Positions 18,465 to 25,696 of a DNA stretch of 64,000 bases are shown in pieces (the first letter of the stretch is position 1; each line of letters begins with the position of its first letter). The notes below the pieces were generated by a model. It was not told where the DNA came from, ran no database searches, and worked only from the letters and a program-made list of their open reading frames with translations. Source of the stretch: Thiodiazotropha sp037384425 (GTDB lineage Bacteria > Pseudomonadota > Gammaproteobacteria > Chromatiales > Chromatiaceae). The stretch lies in assembly GCA_037384425.1 (NCBI GenBank), contig JARROA010000014.1, forward strand, positions 62,001-126,000, read 5' to 3'. The position numbers and the translations under genes are program-made.

Positions 18465-18983
18465 ATGGAGGGAAAACGGGCGAAAACGAGATTCAGAAGT
18501 CTGCATTTTTTGCTGCTGGTCATCGCCTGTTACGTCATCGCCTGGCTATACGACAGTCGACTGGCACTGGATATCCTCGGGTTCTCCGGCGGGTTGCTCT
18601 ACAAATTGATACCCGCCCTGTTTCTTGTTTTCGCGATCATCTTCCTGTCCAATCTGCTGATAAGGCCCGACTGGGTCGGCAGGCATGTTGGCAAGGATTC
18701 CGGCGTCAAGGGTTGGCTCGTCGCCATTATCGGCGGGATACTCTCCGTGGGCCCAGTCTATCCATGGTACGCGCTGCTCAAAGACTTGAGAGCCAAGGGC
18801 ATGAGGACCGCACTGATTGCGGTTTTTCTCTACAATCGCGGTATCAAGCTTCCATTGCTGCCACTCATGATTCACTACTTCGGGCTGGCCTACACAATCA
18901 TACTGGCGCTCTACTTGACGATCTTCTCACTGCTTGCCGGCGTGATCATGGAGAGGTTTGGTGACGACGAAAATACTTGTTGA
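18465..18983 (+). CDS. Half-size permease, second gene of the split pair
   Basis: 172 residues with four to five hydrophobic helices after a basic N-terminus (EGKRAKTRFR). The loop GGILSVGPVYPWYALLKDL mirrors the SAGHPATSYVLGGEL loop of the upstream protein, and AVFLYNRGIKLPLLPLM mirrors its FLISWVTVGSIQLP segment, so the two proteins are pseudo-symmetric halves. The gene starts 3 bp after the stop of the first half, so they are co-translated and probably form a heterodimer. Confidence 0.72.
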   Translation: MEGKRAKTRFRSLHFLLLVIACYVIAWLYDSRLALDILGFSGGLLYKLIPALFLVFAIIFLSNLLIRPDWVGRHVGKDSGVKGWLVAIIGGILSVGPVYPWYALLKDLRAKGMRTALIAVFLYNRGIKLPLLPLMIHYFGLAYTIILALYLTIFSLLAGVIMERFGDDENTC

Positions 18984-19372
18984 GCACCTGTTTATCAGCT
19001 GGTGACCACCAAAAACAGGGTCAGGGAGCAATTTAAACTAATATTAGTTACTGTTGCTCTCTGAAACGGATTTTCATTCAAACTCTCTGCTTACACTGAT
19101 CTCCATCGGCTGCGTCCCACCCATCTATACTTACAGGTATAAGCGTGAAGATATCGACGGATATGGGCGGAATCGAGATGCCGAGTCAACACGGGGAACT
19201 GTGCTTCGAAAAATGTGGTGTCACAGCGGCGAAAATGGAGTAAACAACAGCCTGTTTCAACAGTCTGCCAGGGGAATTCCCCGATGCCTATCGCCGCACT
19301 GTTTGTTAGATTCTGAAGACCAGCCGGGCAGCAACGACGGCAAGGTCGAATGATGAAATTATGGGGGTGGTT
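18984..19372. other. Intergenic region with a hairpin and UspA upstream sequence
   Basis: A 389-bp spacer. The clearest structure is an imperfect hairpin, CAGGGAGCAA at 19022-19031 facing TTGCTCTCTG at 19054-19063, with a nested palindrome AACTAATATTAGTT at 19036-19049. It may end transcription of the permease pair. No other gene is seen. Confidence 0.5.
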
Positions 19373-19816
19373 ATGGCAACCTATCAACGCATTTTGTGCG
19401 CTGTCGACTTCTCCAATACGAGTGAAGAGGCTTGTAAGCGCGCCGTGGAGCTGGCCGGTCTGTACGACGCGGAAATCAGCCTGCTTCATGTTGTGGAGTA
19501 CTTTCCGGAAGATCGCTCCAATGAGTTCATTGCACCGGAATGTGATGATCCCGCGGGGTTTATGGAGAGCCAGGCCCATCTGGGTATAGACGAGCTGGCA
19601 TCAAAGACAGGTTGCCAGGATGCGACCCGGCATGTCTTGTTCAGCCCCCACTCGGCGCGGAGTGAAATTATAAAATTCGCCAAGGAGAACAGCATCGACC
19701 TGATCATTTTGGGCAGCCACGGGCGTCATGGCATTGCCGTCCTGCTGGGTTCAACAGCGAATGGTGTGGTCGTTCGCGCATCCTGCGACGTGCTTGCGGT
19801 ACGCGCCAAAGAATGA
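19373..19816 (+). CDS. Universal stress protein, UspA family
   Basis: 147 residues from ATG 19373, which follows GGGGGTGG. A Rossmann-like fold starts YQRILCAVDFSNTSEEA. The nucleotide-binding signature GSHGRHGIAVLLGSTANGVV matches the G-2x-G-9x-G(S/T) pattern of ATP-binding UspA proteins, so it probably binds ATP. A likely cytoplasmic stress or dormancy modulator. Its stop overlaps the next small reading frame by 4 bp. Confidence 0.88.
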   Translation: MATYQRILCAVDFSNTSEEACKRAVELAGLYDAEISLLHVVEYFPEDRSNEFIAPECDDPAGFMESQAHLGIDELASKTGCQDATRHVLFSPHSARSEIIKFAKENSIDLIILGSHGRHGIAVLLGSTANGVVVRASCDVLAVRAKE

Positions 19817-20052
19817 GTCCGATGCACTCGCATGAGATCAATGATGGCCGCCTCGATCGGCGCGCCGGCGATCCCGAGATTCCACCGGAGGAGCCGCCGG
19901 AGATGCCGCCGCCCGATATTCCGCCGGGTGTTCCGCCAGGCACTCCCGAGGAACTGCCCGAGGAGATTCCGCAGGAGATTCCTGGCGAAGAACCGGTCGA
20001 GATACCGCCCGGATATCCGCCCGAGGTTTCTGACATGACGGGGTCTGAGTAA
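19813..20052 (+). CDS. Small Pro/Glu-rich low-complexity protein
   Basis: 79 residues, coupled to uspA through an ATGA overlap. After a His/Asp-rich start, residues 21-70 are an irregular repeat of P-x-E-I-P, E-E-P-P-E and P-P-G units, giving a very acidic, extended, probably disordered chain. No family is recognised. The antisense frame reads as Gly/Ser-rich, an effect of the same base bias. The stop codon lies in a GGGGTCTGAG hairpin. It may be a genuine linker-like protein or just a translated repeat. Confidence 0.45.
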   Translation: MSPMHSHEINDGRLDRRAGDPEIPPEEPPEMPPPDIPPGVPPGTPEELPEEIPQEIPGEEPVEIPPGYPPEVSDMTGSE

Positions 20053-20082
20053 ATTTTCTCAGAGTAAATTTTCTCTGACCCC
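20040..20082. repeat. GGGGTC-GAG hairpin with internal direct repeat
   Basis: GGGGTCTGAG at 20040-20049 pairs with CTCTGACCCC at 20073-20082 (one mismatch), and AGTAAATTTTCTC is repeated between them. It lies in the convergent space between the Pro/Glu-rich gene and the ATPase gene and could end transcription from both sides. Confidence 0.65.
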
Positions 20083-20088
20083 ATTTGA

Positions 20089-21687
20089 TTATATTTCGGA
20101 CAAAATCTTTTCCAACCGATACTGAAACGATTTCCAGGTAGAGACCTCATCGTTGAGATCCGTATAAGGCTCTAGAGAATTCACATAGAAACGCTGTTGC
20201 TGTTGTATCTCCTGTATCGTGTCGTCCAGCTGTCGTGTCCTTTTGCTGAAGCCGCCGAGTAGCGCGTAGAGTTCCGCACCCATTGCGATTGCCGCCAACA
20301 GCAAGGGTTTCCAAATGGCACCTATATCGCCTAGTGAGAATGTGTACCATCCCGCTAAAAACACTCCGAATGCTGCACCTATGGTGATCGTGCTCAGGGC
20401 GGTGTTCGCGAAGTCGTTTTGGCGCTTGTGCCGGGACGAAGTGAGGAAAATTTCGATGGCACTGGCGATCGCGATCAGCAAGCCAAATATGAATGCGAGG
20501 GCGACATCGCCAGAGATCAGCCAGCTTACCGCGATCAGAATGCCGGCCGCCGCGGCCACGGCTTCCGCAATCATGAAGTGCTGTCTTGCGCGTTTTGCCA
20601 TTTGCGACAGGCGCTCTATCGGATTGTTGAGTTCTTTTCCGAGATAGCGGTCGGAGCGCTCGCGTCGTTCCTCGGCCAGGGCATCGAGCGAGGCGGTGAA
20701 ATGGGACAGGACCTCCCGGCGTTTGATCTCCGGTACCTCGGGCATGGTGATGCCGGGGGCACCGGTGACCTGTCCCGCCAGGTTTTCCATGGCGGCCAGC
20801 AGCGACTTGGATGAGTAGTCTGAGCCGGTGGCATCGCCGAACGGGGCCAGTACCTCTTCATAGGCGTAGTAGGGCTGGTAGAGGATCTCGGCGCTGTCCC
20901 AGTAGGTGCGCATGAACTGGGGATCGCTTTCGCTTCGGATATACTTTTCGATCACTTTGCGCGCCCGACGGCGGGCCGCTTCCAGACGGTCCTTCTCGGC
21001 CAGCTCCACGCGGGTGACGATGGGCAGAATGGCCAGGCTGCTCAGGTCCCGCTGGGCGACCACCGATTCGAGTACTGCGTCCACGCCCAGGATGCTTTGC
21101 CGGTTAAGCGTGAACATCGCGACCAGCCGGTCGGGCATGGCCACGGTGCAGATGCCGGAGGTGTCGCTGACCCCGGTGCGGCTGTCGATGAGGACAAAGT
21201 CGTAGTCGTTCTTCAGCCGGCCTTTGATGTGCTCGATGAGCAAGGCGCCGTCGAGACGCTGATAGAGGTTGTTCCAGTCGAATCCGTTGACGCGCTCGGC
21301 GTATTCCGAGTCCTGGCGGCCAGCGGGAATCAGATCGAGGCAACCCGTGTCGGGGAATTTCCAGTCCATCTGTACCGTGTATTCGCCGAGATCCGTGACC
21401 TCGTCCCACCAGGTGCGCTCTTCGAGGCCCTGTTCGGCCGGGGTCATCACTTCCGACGCATAGGACCACAGGAAGTCGATCAGCCCCGGGGTGTCTGTTA
21501 GCTCGGGATCGATCAGGAAGGGTCGGAAATAGCGATGCAGTCCCGGCGCTTCCAGATCCCAGTCGATGGCCAGTACACGGTAACCGTTGGCGGCCAGGAT
21601 CCAGGCCACGTTGGCCAGCGCCATGGAGCGACCGGTGCCGCCCTTGTAGGAGTAAAAGGTGATGATGGTGCCGGGCTTGTCACTCAT
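20089..21687 (-). CDS. KGGxGR-variant ParA/MinD-like ATPase with C-terminal membrane (SLATT-like) domain
   Basis: A 532-residue protein starting at ATG 21687, 8 bp inside the upstream TIR gene. The N-terminal half is a SIMIBI P-loop ATPase with the deviant Walker A KGGTGRS (15-21), in which the usual second Lys is Arg, followed by VLAIDWDLEAPGLHRYF and DFVLIDSRTGVSD. The C-terminal 150 residues contain four hydrophobic helices in two hairpins (AEAVAAAAGILIAVSWLI, IFGLLIAIASAIEIFL, TIGAAFGVFLAGWYTF, LLLAAIAMGAELYALLG), then a coiled-coil-like tail. This is similar to SLATT-type pore-forming effector domains. ATPases of the KGGVGR type are known beside TIR-like FxsC proteins. I infer a membrane-acting conflict or signalling ATPase coupled to the TIR protein. 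Confidence 0.8.
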   Translation of the reverse strand: MSDKPGTIITFYSYKGGTGRSMALANVAWILAANGYRVLAIDWDLEAPGLHRYFRPFLIDPELTDTPGLIDFLWSYASEVMTPAEQGLEERTWWDEVTDLGEYTVQMDWKFPDTGCLDLIPAGRQDSEYAERVNGFDWNNLYQRLDGALLIEHIKGRLKNDYDFVLIDSRTGVSDTSGICTVAMPDRLVAMFTLNRQSILGVDAVLESVVAQRDLSSLAILPIVTRVELAEKDRLEAARRRARKVIEKYIRSESDPQFMRTYWDSAEILYQPYYAYEEVLAPFGDATGSDYSSKSLLAAMENLAGQVTGAPGITMPEVPEIKRREVLSHFTASLDALAEERRERSDRYLGKELNNPIERLSQMAKRARQHFMIAEAVAAAAGILIAVSWLISGDVALAFIFGLLIAIASAIEIFLTSSRHKRQNDFANTALSTITIGAAFGVFLAGWYTFSLGDIGAIWKPLLLAAIAMGAELYALLGGFSKRTRQLDDTIQEIQQQQRFYVNSLEPYTDLNDEVSTWKSFQYRLEKILSEI

Positions 21688-22939
21688 TGTCGGCGTCCTT
21701 GACCGGACCGCGAATCTTCGGCCGTTCCTTGGGCGCGCCGCCGCCGGGTGCCCGCCGCTGGACCGAGGATTCTGCGACGATGAGCTTGAGCAGGTCCAAG
21801 GCGACTCGCCGCAGATCCGCCACAAAAAGCTTGGGATCCTCCGATGCGGCTCTGACCAGAATACGACCGGCTGTTGCTTCGGGCAGCGTGATGCGGCTGG
21901 CCAACGTATTGCCGTCGGTAGCGGGAGCCGCTTCGGGTATCAACAGGGAACCTGTCCAAGCGCTGTTTTTGGTGAGGGATTGGAGCAGGTCCTTGACCGC
22001 CTGTCCGTGGTCCGTGCGGGCCACCGGATCGACGAGCACTACTACCAAGCGGTTTTTGCTGCTGTGCATACTCAGCTTGTCGGCGATTTCATCCGCGTTG
22101 GCGGTCACAGGAGAGATATACCTGGTCGAAAGGGTGAGGTTTTCGTCCTCTTCTTCTAGGCTCGCCAGCCATTCCGTGGCACCCGTGCTACTGAAGGCGC
22201 TGGTGGAAGTCTCCGGTGTGATGACAAACAGCACCAGGCGGGTGTCTCTGGCAGCGGCGGTGTCCTGCGTGGCGTCCTGTGCGGCGGCCAGGGGGGCTGC
22301 CGTCAGCGGGGGAGTGGCGAAGGCGTTGTTCACCTGCTTGATGCTGGGGGCCTGGGGTAAGGGTGCTGGGTGGTCGGGGAATTTGGCGATCAGGTCGTCG
22401 ACGATGTCGTACAGGATGTCTTCATAGGCTGTTTTTGGGCTGCGTTTCAAGATCTGTCGCAGGCCTTCCTCTTCGTAGCGTTTCTGGTGTTTTGATGCTC
22501 TGAAGTTGATGCGCTTTGTCACGGCCGGCGGAAACTTGTGCCGTTGCAGATCCTGCATGCTGGCCCAGAGTACCGGCACAATACAGCGTGCGTTCTCCGC
22601 AGCGCCTTCGGCGTCGTATTGCACGTTGGCGCGGTCGAGAAAGACCTGGAACTCCTTGCCGCAATACTCCCGCTTGAAGTAGAGGGGGGTATAGACGCTG
22701 ACACAGGCCCAGGAACTGCGCAACGCATCCGCCAGCTCGTTGGGCCAGTCGGCGCCGCTGGGGATGTCGTCGGTGTCGCGAAAACCGACCTCCTTGTTCT
22801 TGGCGGAATTGTCAAGACCCTCGCGAAATGCCACCTCCCGTCGGAGGTCTTTGTAGAATCGCACCAGATAGGCGTCGCTGGCGCCCCGTGCGTAGGAGAG
22901 GAAGAAGCGCGGTTGCTTGTTATCGGCCTCCGTTGGCAT
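21680..22939 (-). CDS. TIR-like (FxsC-like) protein
   Basis: A 419-residue protein; ATG 22939 is chosen because GGGAGAAAC precedes it and the TIR strand RFFLSYARG follows at once. The N-terminal TIR-like domain covers about 10-170. The conserved region VSVYTPLYFKREYCGKEF resembles the SxWCxxE motif of NAD-cleaving TIR domains, with Glu96 as the candidate catalytic residue. A linker rich in Ala/Thr is followed by a second alpha/beta domain (about 230-390: LVLFVITPE, NRLVVVLVDPVA, GSLLIPEA), as in TIR-like FxsC proteins of actinobacterial FxSxx-COOH clusters. The gene overlaps the membrane ATPase gene by 8 bp. No FxsA-like precursor or radical SAM enzyme is nearby. Confidence 0.78.
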   Translation of the reverse strand: MPTEADNKQPRFFLSYARGASDAYLVRFYKDLRREVAFREGLDNSAKNKEVGFRDTDDIPSGADWPNELADALRSSWACVSVYTPLYFKREYCGKEFQVFLDRANVQYDAEGAAENARCIVPVLWASMQDLQRHKFPPAVTKRINFRASKHQKRYEEEGLRQILKRSPKTAYEDILYDIVDDLIAKFPDHPAPLPQAPSIKQVNNAFATPPLTAAPLAAAQDATQDTAAARDTRLVLFVITPETSTSAFSSTGATEWLASLEEEDENLTLSTRYISPVTANADEIADKLSMHSSKNRLVVVLVDPVARTDHGQAVKDLLQSLTKNSAWTGSLLIPEAAPATDGNTLASRITLPEATAGRILVRAASEDPKLFVADLRRVALDLLKLIVAESSVQRRAPGGGAPKERPKIRGPVKDADNE

Positions 22940-23070
22940 GTCCGTTTCTCCCGTAACCAAGGAAGTCTGGAGTGATGATCCCGACAGGTTTTTGTTCGTG
23001 TGGGAACTGCGCGAATGCAATCAGCCGCTGCCCAAGTCGGCTTCGGTGCGCATCCCCCTGATGGCGCTTT

Positions 23071-23115
23071 CTAGGATTAATAGTTCATTATCACCCCAAA
23101 TACTAGCATAGGTGC
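23071..23115 (+). repeat. TAGGATTAA repeat, copy 1
   Basis: CTAGGATTAATAGTTCAT, 14 bases, then an ATACTAGCATAGGTGC stretch. A second copy at 25463-25507 keeps the same 38-bp distance between AGGATT and GGTGC. About 70 percent of positions match. Confidence 0.5.
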
Positions 23116-23606
23116 GGCGGGGTCAGAGCTCGCAATGATGTCAGGTTTGACCAGCGGCACAAGGGGCTTGCGCTGCGCCTGGTGAGACCGATATACACCA
23201 CGCGCCGGGGCGGGTATGAGCCGGTAGCAGGCACGGCTACGACACCCATGGATACCTTGATTTCAGGTGAAGGCCCGGTGCTTTAAGTATTTTATAGCCG
23301 CATGGCAGATTACCCCTTGATTCGGGTTGTGAAGGTTAGGCTGTAATCTATCGGTATACGTCGTACATAGCCCGGTCATTCCGAAATCCGTCTGGAAGAT
23401 CCGCATGACATAAGAACGGGTTCCCCTGGACAGGTCTCTACTGCTCACGGACAAACAAGTGTCCTTGCAATACAGAACGCAACACCAACGGGTGTGCGTC
23501 TCACCAGGAATAAAATTCTGAATTCGTCGAAAATAATTACAAAATCAATTCTGCACACGACTAAGTCATTGATTCTCTAGTGGTGGCACGAATGATGCCC
23601 ATGATT

Positions 23607-23774
23607 TACTGATCCGAAAGTAATATAGGCAACACTGAGAGCCCCAGGGATGGTTCGGACCAAGGCGTGACGCGAAGGCAATGGCAGGCCCATGGCAAGC
23701 GTCGCAACGCAGAGCAGAGCCGGAGCATCCCTGGGGCTCCCTGCGGGCTTGCCTATATTACTTTCGGATCAGTA
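23607..23774. mobile_element. 168-bp palindromic MITE-like element
   Basis: The ends are a perfect 26-bp inverted repeat (23607-23632 and 23749-23774) that starts TACTGATCCGAAAG. Inside, GAGCCCCAGGGATG and its complement CATCCCTGGGGCTC extend the foldback. The outermost TA on each side could be a TA target duplication as made by IS630/mariner transposases. There is no coding capacity. As RNA it would fold into a long cruciform-like hairpin. Confidence 0.75.
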
Positions 23775-23915
23775 GTGAAGCTTGTCTTCTTGAACGACTC
23801 AGCACTAACAGGATACGGGCTTTGTGAACAATAAGATTTGGGTTCTTCCATCCAGAGTAAAAGGTGAGCTTCGGCCGCTGCTTCCGGCGATGGAATTTGT
23901 TATGAGGCAATAAGC

Positions 23916-24107
23916 GTGAACAGTTATGTGTCGTACTTCGCTATCAGCGAGAAGCGTTGTGAAAATTACCGACAAAAAATTGCAGAACACACTCCTCCCA
24001 AAACAGAACATGACAAACGAATAATTCGCAACTACTTTCGCGCTCTGGTGAGGGATGATATTTTGCTGGCAGCGCTTCTTGATTTGGATTGGGATAATTT
24101 CGCGTGA
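23916..24107 (+). CDS. Possible small hypothetical protein
   Basis: A 63-residue frame starting at GTG 23916 with GAGGCA 9 bp upstream. The product is charged and helical (ISEKRCENYRQKIAEHT, DKRIIRNYFRALVRDD) and ends DLDWDNFA. No family is recognised. Composition is similar to nearby accessory DNA. The evidence is only the ribosome site and the plausible amino-acid mix. Confidence 0.35.
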   Translation: MNSYVSYFAISEKRCENYRQKIAEHTPPKTEHDKRIIRNYFRALVRDDILLAALLDLDWDNFA

Positions 24108-24178
24108 TCCTTTCGCGGATGTTTTGCCGGTAGGGATATTCCTGCTGTCGCGTTTGTGAGGGGTCGGTTTGGCCGAAA

Positions 24179-25150
24179 TCAGCTGAGCCTGTCAAGCCAT
24201 CTGTTATGCCAGAACAGTAAGCAGGCGCGCTTGCAGGTTTCATCCAGCAAAGGTTGATTGCCGTTACAGTAAACACCGTTGAGGACACAGGCATTGTTGA
24301 GCTTGAGTCCGGTCCTGCGTTTTTCGTCATAAAATTCATGGACGTCTTTCGAGATGGTGAACTCTTTACCGCAGAATTCAGCCATATGTTCCTTGATGAA
24401 CTTGATGTCCTCCGTCTTGCCATTTTCATCCAAGGTACGCTCAATCTCGCTAATACTCTTCACTCGAACCCGAGAGGCGGACTCGAGTGACTCATCCGGG
24501 GTGAGCGAGTTGTGCTCTTGAATGGGATTTTCTGCTTTTATCGTTGCTGGTGCGTTTTTCACACCTTCGCTTGTGGTGCCGGCTTGTACCGGGATTGTGT
24601 TGTCGTATTCAGGTACCCGCTCCAACCAGGCATCTTTCCAGAAGATAAGGCAATTACGATCACATCCGGGGGAGTCTGTAATTTGCGAGCCATCGCAATG
24701 AGCGCCCGCAAGCAGCACAGTGTTCTTCAATCTAAGTGGTCGTTCCCTGACCTCATCATAAAAACGATCAACGACGGTATGCACTTTAAAGATCATGCCT
24801 TCGAATGGATCCATGACACTTGGCACATAGGACATTCCCTGGCAACGCCCCTCTGGAGTCAGGGTTTTTCTGATATCGGTGCGACTCTTTACGCGGACTA
24901 ATTCGCCCTCTTTCAGTCCAAGAGGTTCTGGATGAACCTCGGCTACTGCAGGAGGGATCGGAATCAGGCCAAGGCGACGTCCGAGTTTTTCAAATTGCCA
25001 AAAGACTTTCTTGCGAATACGTTTTCCGATCAGTCTTAAAGAGAGCTTAAAACGCTTATACGAGCTTTCCTGTTCTTTTAGGCTCTCAAGGGTGTCGATG
25101 AGCTGACATAAAAATTGGCTGTCTGTGTTGTGTTGCGGGGTTTCTGACAT
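24179..25150 (-). CDS. Protein with a tandemly duplicated Cys-containing domain
   Basis: 323 residues. After a basic helical N-terminus (about 1-60) come two copies of one domain, about 84-178 and 227-321. Each runs VRVKS..-I..TL...G, then a central region, F-x2-K/S-V...FYDE, L(K/R)LNN/KN, then Cys-x10-Cys-x3-Cys-x2-FW-x3-WL-(E/D)-R. The cysteines are at 152, 163 and 167 in copy 1 and 295, 306 and 310 in copy 2, with identical spacing, which suggests a metal or disulfide site. Similar single domains occur, as far as I recall, in natural-product or polysaccharide contexts, but I cannot name the family with certainty. The linker (about 180-225) is Thr/Glu-rich. No strong ribosome site precedes ATG 25150. 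Confidence 0.65.
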   Translation of the reverse strand: MSETPQHNTDSQFLCQLIDTLESLKEQESSYKRFKLSLRLIGKRIRKKVFWQFEKLGRRLGLIPIPPAVAEVHPEPLGLKEGELVRVKSRTDIRKTLTPEGRCQGMSYVPSVMDPFEGMIFKVHTVVDRFYDEVRERPLRLKNTVLLAGAHCDGSQITDSPGCDRNCLIFWKDAWLERVPEYDNTIPVQAGTTSEGVKNAPATIKAENPIQEHNSLTPDESLESASRVRVKSISEIERTLDENGKTEDIKFIKEHMAEFCGKEFTISKDVHEFYDEKRRTGLKLNNACVLNGVYCNGNQPLLDETCKRACLLFWHNRWLDRLS

Positions 25151-25416
25151 ATTGGTGTGAATGAATGTTGGGTATGTAGTGGAACGAATCTGATTCCCGA
25201 GAGATTCATGAGTGGTTGTTCCTCATGCTGCCACCTTCTCTCAGTTTCTCTGACAGGCTCTGCGATATGAATTCGGCATCCTACCCAATCAGTACCATAA
25301 AGGGTGAAAACTGCGCATGCGACCTTACGTCTTCGATCATGTATAGCGTTCGAATTCGGATATCCTTAAACCGTCGGCTGTCCTCCGCGCCACGAGCAGA
25401 ATCTATTTAACTATCA

Positions 25417-25450
25417 TACGGAGTCAGCGTAAACATACGCTGACTCCGTA
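25417..25450. repeat. Perfect 15-bp hairpin
   Basis: TACGGAGTCAGCGTA, loop AACA, then TACGCTGACTCCGTA. There is no T-run, so it is not a classical terminator. It could be an operator or a repeat-derived hairpin. Confidence 0.85.
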
Positions 25451-25462
25451 TTCGAGTGCCTT

Positions 25463-25507
25463 CCAGGATTAAAAGTTCATGAGGCAGGCAGATAATAGCA
25501 TGGGTGC
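25463..25507 (+). repeat. TAGGATTAA repeat, copy 2
   Basis: CCAGGATTAAAAGTTCAT, then a variable stretch and ATAATAGCATGGGTGC. It matches the copy at 23071-23115 with the same length. Confidence 0.5.
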
Positions 25508-25696
25508 AGCTGTGACTGCGATTTGCATTCCAATAGCAGCTCGCATGGCATCACTTTCTAGATGGTTATCTGCGCCTGTCATGGCGCTGTGTCTGTAGGC
25601 CCTGTGTATTTGAATCGAGTGAACCTGCACTTTGTCGGGACTCTATCTGTACCGACGCAAAACCCACAGTATTGTGATAGGTTCTAGAATGAGTCT

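Larger units (their letters stand above)
22940..23915. other. Long AT-rich intergenic region
   Basis: The 976 bp upstream of the TIR gene contain its promoter, one copy of a 45-bp diverged repeat (23071-23115) and the 168-bp palindromic element (23607-23774). I see no convincing gene in the remaining sequence. TGGCACGAATGATGC at 23584-23598 resembles a sigma-54 site but has no clear target gene. Confidence 0.45.
25151..25696. other. Intergenic region with hairpin and repeat
   Basis: The 546-bp divergent spacer should carry promoters for both flanking genes. It contains the perfect hairpin at 25417-25450 and the second TAGGATTAA repeat copy. Nothing else is recognised. Confidence 0.45.

Noticed and set aside
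19704..20150. Gly/Ser-rich frame antisense to the Pro/Glu-rich gene
   Set aside because: It is the complement of the low-complexity coding strand; no start signals.
23584..23598. Sigma-54-like TGGCACGAATGATGC
   Set aside because: Close to consensus but followed by the palindromic element and only one weak small frame, so there is no clear target.
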